Positions 25,351-33,519 of a stretch of 64,000 nt of DNA are shown one piece after another. The translations under genes and the position numbers were made by a program. This stretch comes from Anaerolineae bacterium (GTDB lineage: Bacteria > Chloroflexota > Anaerolineae > B4-G1): the NCBI GenBank assembly GCA_016783285.1, contig JADHWW010000001.1:1-64000 (forward strand), in the 5' to 3' direction. The stretch's first letter is position 1; each line of letters opens with the position of its first letter. The notes under the pieces were generated by a model. That model searched no databases. It had not been told where the DNA came from and saw only the letters and a list, made by a program, of their open reading frames with translations.

Positions 25351-26916
25351 TTGCTCTGCCGTCCTCATGATCCACTGCTCGTAGAGAGCGTGGTACTCGT
25401 CCCCGGTGACCACCGCCACGGCCGCCAGCCAATCCTCCGGCGTGGCAACGCCGTAGCGGTTGTGGGCGAAATAGGTCTCTAGAATCGCCCAGAAGTTCTC
25501 ATCTCCCACTTCCTGGCGCAGCGCGTGGAAGTAGAGCGGGCCTTTCTGGTAGACCACCGGCCCGTAGTCCCCTTCGCTGTAGGCGGCGACCGGCAGTCCT
25601 GCCGGCGCATCCCGTCCGGTTTCCATCAGTTCCTCGTAGGGCTGCCGAAATACCTGTTCCAGCAGTTCGGCAGCCAACTCCGCTCCGTAACGATCCTCGT
25701 AGTAGAGCAGTGTGCTGTACTGGACCAGCGCTTCATCGAGCCACGGTTCGTCCACCTGATCGTTCCCCACCAGGCTGTACCACCACTGGTGAGCCACCTC
25801 GTGCACCACGACCCACTCCATCCGTTCGCTGAGAGTCTCGTAGTACGTGTCGTTGATGACAACCAGACCAGGGTACTCGATCCCGCCAGCGTGGGTGGGG
25901 GTCTCCACCACGTCTAACTCGGCGAAGGGGTAGGGGCCGAACCGGGTGCTGAAAAGGCGCACCGCCTCGGCCGTGCAGTCCAGTGCCCACTCACCTCCCT
26001 GGTGGTGCCCAGGATAGAATACGCTGTTGACCGTTATCCCTTCCACAACACGGCTTTCCACCTGGTAATCTGGTCCCAGAACAGCGTTGAAGTCCCGCAT
26101 CGGACCGGTGACACAGGTCCAGGTCGTACTGCTGTCAGGGTTGAGGGCAAGTGAGGTGCAGGTGCCGGAGGCAATGAGCGTCATGTCCGCCGGCCCAGTG
26201 ATGCGCACGTTGTAGAACGCCGTCTCAGAGTAGACAGCGTCGCCATAGGTGGCTGCCAGTTCGAAGTTCCAGCCCTCGTCATCGTAGACCGGGATGAGGG
26301 GATAACCGTTCGCCAGGGCGAGGACTCCGTCGTAGTAGCCGAACTGCCGGTAGCCCTGGCCGACCTCAGTGGGAATGGCAATGGTGAAGTCAAGCGTTAG
26401 GTCGAGCCTCGCGCCGGGTTCCAGCGGCGGATCGAGGGGGAGGCGCAGTGCAGAGCCGTCCAGTTCGACGGCAGGTGTAACCGGACATCCGTTGAGTAAG
26501 ATGTTCGTCGTCATCATCGCGCCGCCGTAGCCGGGCGTGTTGGGAAAGAGGCGCAGGTAGAGAACGTCGAGGGGGACGTCCTCGGTGTTGGTGTAGCCTG
26601 CGCGCTCGTGGCCGGTGACGGTAGTCGCGTCGAGGTCAACGGTCAGTTCGATCTCGTAGCGCGTACCGTCGGGAAACAGGTCCAGATCGGTGAGGAATTC
26701 GGGGCGCAAGGCTGGCGCGTGGTCAGAGGCAGACGGTAGGGAGGATGAGGGGGTGGCGGGCGGTGGTGTGTGTGGGGGGGTGGGGGTGTGGGAGCGTGTG
26801 AGTGTGGGGGTATGGGAGGATGGAGGTGTGGGGGTGTGGGAGGGGGTGAGGGGGAGGCAGGCGATGGTAAGCAGCAGGCAGAGGACAGGGGTCAAGAGTC
26901 TGATACTTGTGGACAT
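25348..26916 (-). CDS. M1 family zinc metallopeptidase, lipoprotein
   Basis: The gluzincin motif HEVAHQWW with its downstream glutamate (WLDEAL) and the substrate-binding GGIEYP (GxMEN-like) identify an M1 aminopeptidase-type enzyme. At 522 residues it keeps the N-terminal beta domain and catalytic domain but not the long C-terminal helical domain. The start at 26916 follows GAGGAG at seven bases and gives a lipoprotein signal (LLLTIAC). A threonine/proline-rich linker follows (repeated PTPPSHTPT), encoded by a GTGTGGGGG-type microsatellite. It acts outside the membrane, probably on peptides. Confidence 0.9.
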   Translation of the reverse strand: MSTSIRLLTPVLCLLLTIACLPLTPSHTPTPPSSHTPTLTRSHTPTPPHTPPPATPSSSLPSASDHAPALRPEFLTDLDLFPDGTRYEIELTVDLDATTVTGHERAGYTNTEDVPLDVLYLRLFPNTPGYGGAMMTTNILLNGCPVTPAVELDGSALRLPLDPPLEPGARLDLTLDFTIAIPTEVGQGYRQFGYYDGVLALANGYPLIPVYDDEGWNFELAATYGDAVYSETAFYNVRITGPADMTLIASGTCTSLALNPDSSTTWTCVTGPMRDFNAVLGPDYQVESRVVEGITVNSVFYPGHHQGGEWALDCTAEAVRLFSTRFGPYPFAELDVVETPTHAGGIEYPGLVVINDTYYETLSERMEWVVVHEVAHQWWYSLVGNDQVDEPWLDEALVQYSTLLYYEDRYGAELAAELLEQVFRQPYEELMETGRDAPAGLPVAAYSEGDYGPVVYQKGPLYFHALRQEVGDENFWAILETYFAHNRYGVATPEDWLAAVAVVTGDEYHALYEQWIMRTAEQ

Positions 26917-26978
26917 TGGCGCTCTCCTCATCTACTCATCTACAGCACACGACCACCCTGGTACTGGGGGACAAGATG

Positions 26979-27221
26979 CTACCCCCCGCCCACCGGTGGG
27001 AAGATGCCTACTTCGTCCCCGTCCGCCAGCGGGTGGTTCTTCTCCCGGATGATGCTGTTGACGAAGACAACCTTCACTTGAGCGGCGGGGAGCCGCAGGT
27101 GGTCGACCAGTTGGCCTACCGTTGCCCCATCCGGCAGTTCCACCTCCATCGGTTCGCCGATCCCCAGGTGGGGGTAGTGGCGGCGCAGGGTGGCGAATAG
27201 TTTGGCATGGACGATGATCAT
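26979..27221 (-). CDS. MoaD/ThiS-like sulfur-carrier protein
   Basis: The 80-residue protein has the ubiquitin-like MoaD/ThiS fold (LPDGATVGQLVDHL, VFVNSIIREKNHPL, DGDEVGIFPPVGGG). It ends in the GG needed for thiocarboxylate formation. It lies downstream of the aldehyde oxidoreductase gene on the same strand and has its own promoter, which points to synthesis of the pterin cofactor of that enzyme. A role in thiamine synthesis is less likely in this context. Confidence 0.85.
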   Translation of the reverse strand: MIIVHAKLFATLRRHYPHLGIGEPMEVELPDGATVGQLVDHLRLPAAQVKVVFVNSIIREKNHPLADGDEVGIFPPVGGG

Positions 27222-27244
27222 GTATTGTTCTCCTCCACTACAGA

Positions 27245-27273
27245 AGTATATTAGGGAAGCGCTTGCCTGTCAA
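27245..27273 (-). promoter_or_regulatory. Promoter of the MoaD-like gene
   Basis: Minus-strand TTGACA, 17 bases, TATACT. It ends about 24 bases before the start, with GGAGGAG in between. Confidence 0.75.
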
Positions 27274-27374
27274 CCCTGCTCCGCTCGCTCTCGCTGCTTA
27301 CTCGCCGAGTCGTGTATGGACAATCCCAGACGGAGAGAGTGGCCCGCGAAGGAAAGGGAGAGGGAGTGAATGCA

Positions 27375-27411
27375 GAACCGCCGGGTCCACGAGAGGGCCC
27401 GGCGGTTTGTG
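27375..27411. terminator. GC-rich hairpin between oxidoreductase and MoaD-like gene
   Basis: A stem of about 13 base pairs (AACCGCCGGG...CCCGGCGGTT) with a short loop. It may end transcription from either side. The rest of 27274-27456 shows no open frame. Confidence 0.55.
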
Positions 27412-27417
27412 TGAACA

Positions 27418-27449
27418 GAAACCAGGTTTTTGAGAAAAAACCTGGTTTC
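27418..27449 (-). terminator. AACCAGGTTTTT hairpin just after the oxidoreductase gene
   Basis: A 13-base-pair stem with an A/T-rich foot lies seven bases beyond the stop codon. A shorter copy of the same hairpin lies in this gene's leader at 29250-29275. Confidence 0.65.
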
Positions 27450-27456
27450 TAAGTCA

Positions 27457-29196
27457 CTACTCCTCGAACACAGCGTCCAGCATCTCGTCCGGCACGTCCC
27501 AGGTGACGTCGTGGGGCGGGAGTTTCTCGTACTTCATGAACTCTGGCAACCGGTCGTCCGCCTTGGTGAAGCCGGCCGCGGCGTTGAAGGCCCGCTCCTT
27601 GTTAATGGCCTCCTTGCCCAGGTTTATAACGTCGTCCGCCGTCCACTCGGTGCCCAGCACACCGCTGCACTCCTCGACCAGCCCCTCGAAGCCGCTGGGG
27701 ATGTCCAGGATGGGGAAAGCGATGAACAGACAGTGGCCGGTGGTGTCAATGAAGGCGGTGGAGTACTGGAAGTTGCGCGCCAGTTCCGTCTTGTCGATGG
27801 CGAGTGGGTCCACCTTGCCGCCGACCCCCGCGATCTCCGGGGCGATGGTGTAGCCGGAGGTATGGTCAGCGCCCATGGTGCTGATGGCGTAGGTGAAGCC
27901 GATGCCCTTGATAGCGCGAGGCTCGTAGGCGGGCATGCCTTGCCCCTTGACATCGGGAGACCGCACGACACTGAGCGCCTTGGCGGCGCCACCGGTGCCC
28001 ATACTCAGGATGCGGCCCAGTGGAGTGCCCTGGCGCACCTCTTCCAGGAACTCAATGGCCTTGTCCCCATCGCCGAACTCGGCCAGCCCGGCCTCCATGG
28101 CCACGGCGATGACGTCGCCGGCCTCGATGGTGTCTATCCCGATGTCGTTGCACAGCCAGGTCAGTTTGCCGATCACGTCCAGGTCGTCAATGCCGCAATT
28201 GGCCCCCAGCGCCCAGGTGGTCTCGTACTCGATGCAAGAGACCAGTTCTGTGCCGTCGGGGTTGGGGATGACGTTGGAGCACTTGATGATGCAGCCCTCG
28301 TGGCAAGGGTAACCCATCGTGCCGACGCCGCCCCGGGTCTCGCACAGTTCGGCCATGGCCTCGCCCGAGATCTTGGCCGCGCCCTCGAAGCGGCCCTCGC
28401 GAAAGTTGCGGGTGGGGAAGCCACCGGCCTCGTTGATGATGTTGACCAGTACGGCGGTGCAGTAGGAGTTGAGGCCGCCGCCGGGCTTGGTGAGGGCATG
28501 CTCGCGTATTGCCTCGTTCAGCTTCTTGCGCCCCTGGTTAAAAAGTTCCTTGTTGGCGATCTCTACTCCAGGCCCGCCCTTGCCGTCCACGACGATGAGC
28601 TTGAGACCTTTGCTGCCCATCACCGCGCCCAGCCCGCCGCGGCCGGCGTAGCGGCTGGGCCGGTTGTCAATGTCGTTGAAGCAGACGCCAGCCATAGCCA
28701 TCTTCTGCTCCCCAGCCACGCCGATGGTGGCGATGCCCACCTTCTTGCCGAAACGCTCAAAGAGGCCGGGAAAGATCTCATAGAGGCTCTTGCCGGCGTA
28801 CTCGTCGGCGGGGAAGAAGGTGGCACCATCCTTGGTGACGTGCAGCCCCCACCAACCGTCGTCTTTGGGGTAGCCTTCGACGACGATGGCCTTGATCCCC
28901 AGTCGGGCAACCAGTTGCGGCCAGCGAGTGCCAGCGTTAGACTCCTTGATGCCGCCGGTGAGGGGGGACTTGCTGCCCACCGAGATCCGGCCCGAGCTCG
29001 CTGCGTTGGTGCCGGTGACGATGCCCGGAGCAAAGACGAGCTTGTTGTTCGGCCCCAGCGGGTGGCAGGTGGGATCCATCTCATCGTAGATGAGGGTGGA
29101 CGTGAGGCCGCGGCCGCCGAGGAACTTGTACTTTTCGGGTACATCCTCGTAGGTGGCGGTGCGGTCGGTTATGTTGACACGCAAGATCTTGGACAT
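27457..29196 (-). CDS. Aldehyde:ferredoxin oxidoreductase family protein (W/Mo pterin enzyme)
   Basis: The 579-residue enzyme belongs to the AOR family: MSKILRVNITDRT, GGRGLTS, and ARLGIKAIVVEG in the N-terminal cofactor domain. The iron-sulfur cysteines are CHEGCIIKC plus a late cysteine in DTTGHCLF. Such enzymes hold tungsten or molybdenum bound by two pterins and oxidise aldehydes to acids with ferredoxin. The C-x3-C-x3-C spacing marks a subfamily rather than classic archaeal AOR. ATG 29196 follows a perfect AGGAGGT. Riboswitch-type leader, promoter and flanking MoaD-like genes make a self-contained cofactor-responsive unit. Confidence 0.95.
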   Translation of the reverse strand: MSKILRVNITDRTATYEDVPEKYKFLGGRGLTSTLIYDEMDPTCHPLGPNNKLVFAPGIVTGTNAASSGRISVGSKSPLTGGIKESNAGTRWPQLVARLGIKAIVVEGYPKDDGWWGLHVTKDGATFFPADEYAGKSLYEIFPGLFERFGKKVGIATIGVAGEQKMAMAGVCFNDIDNRPSRYAGRGGLGAVMGSKGLKLIVVDGKGGPGVEIANKELFNQGRKKLNEAIREHALTKPGGGLNSYCTAVLVNIINEAGGFPTRNFREGRFEGAAKISGEAMAELCETRGGVGTMGYPCHEGCIIKCSNVIPNPDGTELVSCIEYETTWALGANCGIDDLDVIGKLTWLCNDIGIDTIEAGDVIAVAMEAGLAEFGDGDKAIEFLEEVRQGTPLGRILSMGTGGAAKALSVVRSPDVKGQGMPAYEPRAIKGIGFTYAISTMGADHTSGYTIAPEIAGVGGKVDPLAIDKTELARNFQYSTAFIDTTGHCLFIAFPILDIPSGFEGLVEECSGVLGTEWTADDVINLGKEAINKERAFNAAAGFTKADDRLPEFMKYEKLPPHDVTWDVPDEMLDAVFEE

Positions 29197-29285
29197 TTTG
29201 GTACCTCCTTTAATAATTTGGAATGTGAAGTGCAACCAATTTTCCAGAGACCAGGTTTTCAGGAAAAAACCTGGTTTCGCAACAA

Positions 29286-29421
29286 AAGGAGGCCACCTTC
29301 TGACCCAGGCTTAGGATGCCAGGCCACGAAGCGCCTCCTTTGCGAACACGGCGGGCGCAGGGATTGCTCCCCACACCTTATCGCTCACCCGTCCCAGAGG
29401 GAACAGGGTGAGTCGGAGGAC
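29286..29421 (-). promoter_or_regulatory. Moco/Tuco-type riboswitch (molybdenum or tungsten cofactor RNA)
   Basis: The minus-strand leader holds the pattern I recall for the Moco RNA motif: CCTCCG near the 5' end, a stem beginning ACTCACCC and closed by GGGTGAGCGATAAGG, then TTCGCAAAGGAGGC, and a 3' arm GCCTGG...CAGAAGGTGGCCTCC. The 5' CCTCC can pair with GGAGG. Position supports it strongly: it lies between a promoter and the start of a tungsten/molybdenum pterin enzyme. A hairpin at 29250-29275 and the AGGAGGT ribosome site follow, so control may be translational. Whether it senses Moco or Tuco cannot be told. Confidence 0.75.
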
Positions 29422-29449
29422 TATGGGGTTTTCTCAAGGATACAGTTCT

Positions 29450-29478
29450 ATGATATGCCAGATGTGCTCGTTTGTCAA
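29450..29478 (-). promoter_or_regulatory. Promoter of the riboswitch-oxidoreductase unit
   Basis: Minus-strand TTGACA, 17 bases, TATCAT; the predicted start gives about 20 bases before the riboswitch. Confidence 0.75.
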
Positions 29479-29516
29479 GTACCTGTTCCTTAATACTTTG
29501 CCGATTGGCAGGCAGG

Positions 29517-29906
29517 CTACTTATCCTCACCTGGTTGGGTGTACGCGTGGTGCACGCCTCGATCCTGTCGCTGGCGAAACTCCTCCTGGAGTTGGGGAGT
29601 CAGGTGAGCGCCGAAGCGGTATTGGAACGGCCACATGCTCTGGCGGTGGGAGATGCCCACCCGGTCACCATCGTGTAGCACCAGGTCGCGGTCTGTGTCG
29701 AGGCCAAGCAGAGCGGCCAGATCACCGTTGACGAAAGTGATACCTTTCTCCTCCGGTGGAAGCCTCAGGCGATTGAGGAGATCCTGCATCGTGCTGCCGA
29801 CAGGGAACTCCAGGTGTAACTCGGCATAACTCCCTTGGCTTTGCTCACCAGCGTAACGTGCTATGGGTCCGTAGAGCCAAACTTCAATGTGTATTGTCTT
29901 CTCCAT
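29517..29906 (-). CDS. MoaD-like ubiquitin-fold protein with C-terminal extension, no terminal GG
   Basis: Residues 1-90 have the MoaD pattern (FPVGSTMQDLLNRLRL, ITFVNGDLAALL, LHDGDRVGIS). Where functional carriers end in GG, this protein continues with SMWPFQYRFG and about 40 further residues. It is therefore unlikely to be a sulfur donor in the usual way, unless processed. It lies immediately upstream of the oxidoreductase promoter on the same strand. A cofactor-insertion or partner role for the oxidoreductase is inference. Confidence 0.7.
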   Translation of the reverse strand: MEKTIHIEVWLYGPIARYAGEQSQGSYAELHLEFPVGSTMQDLLNRLRLPPEEKGITFVNGDLAALLGLDTDRDLVLHDGDRVGISHRQSMWPFQYRFGAHLTPQLQEEFRQRQDRGVHHAYTQPGEDK

Positions 29907-29922
29907 AGAAACATCCGGTTAA

Positions 29923-30144
29923 TTATCGTCGCTTTCTCTTGCGCGTGCGTTTTTTCTTTTCAATGGTAGCGGAGTGGCTGTGGGCTGACCCTGGCGGATG
30001 GGTCCACGCGCCGCTCTTGTCCCGCACCAATGGCTTGTTGCAGCCAGGGCAGAACAGTTGGCCCCAGGCATTATACCTCAGGCGTTGAGGATTGTCGAAT
30101 TCGTCGTAGATCAGGCGCGGGCTGTATAGGCATCCTCTATCCAA
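29923..30144 (-). CDS. Small basic zinc-ribbon-like protein, unknown
   Basis: A 73-residue frame directly abuts the mutS2 stop and begins with TTG. It contains a CPGC pair (LFCPGCNKPLVR) plus two histidine-rich turns (WTHPPGSAHSHS), which could bind a metal. The tail is very basic (EKKKRTRKRKRR). I recognise no family. It could be cotranscribed with mutS2, and the tail suggests nucleic-acid contact (inference). The start codon is uncertain. Confidence 0.5.
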   Translation of the reverse strand: MDRGCLYSPRLIYDEFDNPQRLRYNAWGQLFCPGCNKPLVRDKSGAWTHPPGSAHSHSATIEKKKRTRKRKRR

Positions 30145-32523
30145 TTATCCTTGCACCAGTTTGGCGACGGTGACGCCCTCGCCACCCTCCCTATCACCAC
30201 CGGCCTCGTAGGTACTGACGAGGGGATAGTCGGCCAGGAAGCCGCGCACCGCCCGTCGCAACGCACCGGTGCCCTTGCCGTGGATAATGCGTATCCAGGG
30301 CAACCCGGCCAGCATTGCGGCATCCAGGTGACGGTCCAGCCGCTGAAGCGCCTCCTCGACGGTACAACCTCGCAGGTCGAGGCTCACACCGGGGGAGGGG
30401 GCAACGCTGACGTGGATGGCGGACTCCTCTGGTTCCGGAGGCGGTGGGGTGCGCAGTTCAAGTTGGCCGAGGCTTACGCGGGTGCGGGCTGGCCCTACCT
30501 GCACCTCGGCCTCCTTATCGCTTGTCTCCAGAACCTGGCCCTCTGCGTTCAGCGGGTGCACCCAGACAGTATCACCAGGGCGGATGGGGCGTTGCACCGC
30601 CCGGGGCTGGGCAAGAGGCTCCAGCGACTCCGGCTTGAGAAACTCCGTCTCCAATGTCTCGATTGTCTTCTTGGTCTCAGCCACGGCCTGCAGTGGCGCG
30701 GCAGCAGCCTGCCCCCACAGATTTCTCTGCCGTCGGCGCACCTCGGCCCGTAATGCCTCCAGTTCCGCTGCCGCCTCCTCCCGGGTCTGTTCCAGAATCT
30801 CCCGACGCTCTTGCTCGATTGTCCTCAGTCGTTCACGCAATTCACGTGTCAACTCCTCGCCTTCAGCGCGGGCTTTGTTGGCCGCATCTCGCGCCTGGGC
30901 CACCTGGATGCGCAGCCGGTGGATGTCAGTCAGCATGTCCTCGGTGCGCATATCGGCTGGCGAGACCATCTGGCGTGCCGCCTCGACAATTTTCCGTGAC
31001 AGCCCCAGCCGTCGGGCGATGGCGAAGGCATTGGATCGGCCAGGTAGCCCGATGGTCAGTTTGTAGGTCGGGCTGAGCGTCTCCGGGTCGAACTCGACGC
31101 AAGCGTTGCACACGCCAGGGGTAAGTTGAGCATAGGTCTTGAGTTCGGGATAGTGGGTGGCGACGAAGGTTGTCACCCCACGGCGGCGGAAGTGATCCAG
31201 CAGGGCACGGGCCAGTGCTGACCCTTCGGCAGGATCAGTGCCTGCGCCCAGTTCATCCAGCAACACGAGGCTATGCTCATCGGCCTGGTCGAGGAACGAG
31301 ACGATGTTGGTCAGATGGGAGGAGAAGGTAGAGAGGTTTTGCTCAATAGACTGCTCATCGCCGATGTCGGCGTAGACCGCTTCGAAGGGAGAAAGGGCCG
31401 ATCCTGGCTCGACCGGAAGGTGCAGCCCTGCCTGAGCCATCAATGTCAGCAAGCCCACAGTCTTCAGGCTAACGGTCTTGCCACCGGTGTTGGGGCCGGT
31501 GATGACCAGCACGCGGGTCTCATCGTCCGCCACGACGTCAATGGGCACGACACTCTGCGGGTCGAGCAGGGGGTGGCGAGCGCCGACGAGACGGATGGTC
31601 GCTCGATGCTGGATGCTAGATGCCGGATGCTTGCGAGAAGGAACGATCTCGGGAGCGGTGCTGTTAGTGGCATCGGCGTATTGCGCTTTGGCGAAGGCCA
31701 GGTCCAGTTCTGCCAGCGCCTCTATAGTCTGCCCAATCTCAGTTGCGCGTTCGGCGATGAGGTTAGAAAGGTGGGCCAGGATGCGGTTTACTTCTTGCTC
31801 CTCTTGAAGTTGGAGTTCACGCCAGCCATTGTTCAATTCGACGACGGACAGGGGCTCAATGAAGATGGTCGCGCCGGAGGCGGACATGTCGTGGACGATG
31901 CCCCGGATGCGGCCCTTGAAGTCGGCTTTGAGGGGGATAACATAGCGGCCCTCGCGCTGCGTGATGAGCGGCTCCTGTAAGAAAGCGGCGTTGTGAGACG
32001 AATGGATGATGCTCTGAAGTTTGTCCCGTATCCGGTCATGGGCGATGCGCACCTCACGGCGGATGCGGGCGAGTTCGGGAGAGGCGTCGTCACGCACATT
32101 CCCGCGCTCGTCCAGGCAACGATCGATCTCCTTTATGATCTCGGGGCAGGGCTGGATGCAGATGGCTAGGCTCGCCAAGTGGGGAAACTGGCTCTCCAAC
32201 CGGATTAGAGTGCGGTGGAGGTTGCGGGCGGCAACGAGGGTGTCGCGCACGTCGAGCAGTTCATGGGGCGGCAACATCGCCCCTCGTTGGGTGGCCACTG
32301 TCAGGGGACGGACGTCGTGCGCGCCCCCAAGGGTAGTGCCGGGCTTGGCGTCCAATAGGGCACGGGCCTCGCTCGTCGTCTCCAGACGCCAGCGAACCTC
32401 CCGCAGATCGGTCGCTGGCGTGAGTGCGCGGGCCAGTTCCTCCCCGGCGGAGAAACTGGTGTAGGTCGCCAGATGGCCCAGTACCTCCGGAAATTCTAAC
32501 GTGCCCAGATGTTTAGGGTCCAC
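30145..32523 (-). CDS. mutS2: MutS2 endonuclease/ATPase
   Basis: The 792-residue protein has the MutS2 order. The N-terminal core (DPKHLGTLEFPEVLGHL) comes first, followed by the ATPase with Walker A ITGPNTGGKTVSLKT and Walker B LVLLDELGAGTD. A coiled coil follows, and the C-terminal Smr nuclease domain (LDLRGCTVEEALQRLDRHLD, IIHGKGTGALR) ends the chain. MutS2 suppresses homologous recombination and, in some bacteria, rescues collided ribosomes. I chose GTG 32523 because family alignment begins there and it overlaps the CvpA-like stop. A short segment (SRKHPASSIQHRA) ahead of the ATPase is encoded by a GCATC direct repeat near 31610 and looks like an insertion. Confidence 0.95.
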   Translation of the reverse strand: MDPKHLGTLEFPEVLGHLATYTSFSAGEELARALTPATDLREVRWRLETTSEARALLDAKPGTTLGGAHDVRPLTVATQRGAMLPPHELLDVRDTLVAARNLHRTLIRLESQFPHLASLAICIQPCPEIIKEIDRCLDERGNVRDDASPELARIRREVRIAHDRIRDKLQSIIHSSHNAAFLQEPLITQREGRYVIPLKADFKGRIRGIVHDMSASGATIFIEPLSVVELNNGWRELQLQEEQEVNRILAHLSNLIAERATEIGQTIEALAELDLAFAKAQYADATNSTAPEIVPSRKHPASSIQHRATIRLVGARHPLLDPQSVVPIDVVADDETRVLVITGPNTGGKTVSLKTVGLLTLMAQAGLHLPVEPGSALSPFEAVYADIGDEQSIEQNLSTFSSHLTNIVSFLDQADEHSLVLLDELGAGTDPAEGSALARALLDHFRRRGVTTFVATHYPELKTYAQLTPGVCNACVEFDPETLSPTYKLTIGLPGRSNAFAIARRLGLSRKIVEAARQMVSPADMRTEDMLTDIHRLRIQVAQARDAANKARAEGEELTRELRERLRTIEQERREILEQTREEAAAELEALRAEVRRRQRNLWGQAAAAPLQAVAETKKTIETLETEFLKPESLEPLAQPRAVQRPIRPGDTVWVHPLNAEGQVLETSDKEAEVQVGPARTRVSLGQLELRTPPPPEPEESAIHVSVAPSPGVSLDLRGCTVEEALQRLDRHLDAAMLAGLPWIRIIHGKGTGALRRAVRGFLADYPLVSTYEAGGDREGGEGVTVAKLVQG

Positions 32524-33160
32524 GCGGCAGATCCAGATCGTAGACGTAAATCGGAGGTGGTCTTCTGGGGAACCAGAAAGATTGGGCGGTGTAGTGTAAA
32601 TAAAGCACCCGGTTGAATTCCGGGCGCAGCAGTGAGTCATTGTGTGCGCGCCGCCCCACACGGCCGTAGCCGATAGCGTTAAACGCAAGACTGATGACAA
32701 GGACACCGACAGCCAGATATACGATCAGGCTGCCCAGGTTATCCAAGATACCCAGCGCGGGCATGCGCGTGTCCCGGAAGGAGGCCCGACCGAGGACCTC
32801 CAGCGTGACCCAGATGACCACTGTCAATACGCCGAAGGAGAGAGCCAGAATGTTGCGGTCAACCTCATCGCCGAAGGGAGCGCCGATGTAAGGGGCGGCA
32901 AACGGATAGAAAGTCGCGGCTATGCCAGAGGCAGCATACAGTATCGCAGCGGTCATGAGCCCACGGATGATGCCCTGTGAGTAGCCCACAGCGCCGAAAG
33001 CAATCAAAACGAACAGCAGTATCACTTCGATGGATTGGAGACCAGAGACGAGGTAGTTGAATGCTATGACTCCAGCCACGCCCAGGAGGCTAAAGATAAC
33101 TGGCGGTACCACGTCTTTAGTTGAACGTTCTTCCCTTCTCGGAGCGGGATGTGCGGCCAA
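32513..33160 (-). CDS. CvpA-family membrane protein
   Basis: The 215-residue product has five hydrophobic helices and the CvpA-like GYSQGIIRGLMTAAILYAAS segment. CvpA proteins are often found directly before mutS2, as here, where the genes overlap by 11 bases. In E. coli CvpA is needed for colicin V production and envelope stress tolerance; the general role is unclear. The start is TTG 33160 after AGGAG at six bases. The C-terminal tail (PRRPPPIYVYD) is proline-rich. Confidence 0.75.
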   Translation of the reverse strand: MAAHPAPRREERSTKDVVPPVIFSLLGVAGVIAFNYLVSGLQSIEVILLFVLIAFGAVGYSQGIIRGLMTAAILYAASGIAATFYPFAAPYIGAPFGDEVDRNILALSFGVLTVVIWVTLEVLGRASFRDTRMPALGILDNLGSLIVYLAVGVLVISLAFNAIGYGRVGRRAHNDSLLRPEFNRVLYLHYTAQSFWFPRRPPPIYVYDLDLPRGP

Positions 33161-33329
33161 AGTTCTCTCCTTCTACCAACTTCCTGGCGACCAACCTGCC
33201 AACGTCCGTAGATTTCAGGTGAGCCTGGTGTACTATACCACATGCGGGTCAGGAGGCAAATCACTGAGGCTCGACCGCTGGCGACAGGCTGCTGGCGATG
33301 TGGGCCAGGCAGGCAGGGTCGTGCCAGAT

Positions 33330-33358
33330 TTGTCAACCGCGCCGCAGGATGGTATAAT
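33330..33358 (+). promoter_or_regulatory. Promoter of tRNA-Ser
   Basis: TTGTCA, 17 bases, TATAAT; it ends 18 bases before the mature tRNA. Confidence 0.8.
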
Positions 33359-33376
33359 CCACGCCATAGCAGGCAC

Positions 33377-33466
33377 GGAGAGGTTGCGTAGTCCGGCCGA
33401 ACGCGCGCGCCTGGAGAGCGCGTGAGCAGAAATGCTCCGCGGGTTCAAATCCCGCCCTCTCCGCCA
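33377..33466 (+). tRNA. tRNA-Ser (anticodon GGA)
   Basis: Acceptor GGAGAGG pairs with CCTCTCC. The anticodon loop CTGGAGA in a CGCGC/GCGCG stem carries GGA. A long variable arm and GGTTCAAATCC follow, and CCA is encoded at 33464-33466. Confidence 0.97.
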
Positions 33467-33519
33467 CCACGGGGCGGCCCCACGCAGGGGTCGCCCTTCT
33501 TCGCAGAAGGGAGCTGCCG

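Noticed and set aside
27430..29493. 687-residue plus-strand frame opposite the aldehyde oxidoreductase
   Set aside because: Antisense shadow; AOR motifs, riboswitch and promoter are all on the minus strand.
33160..33376. Additional small gene between the CvpA-like gene and tRNA-Ser
   Set aside because: Only short frames without ribosome sites; the stretch holds the tRNA promoter and the CvpA leader.
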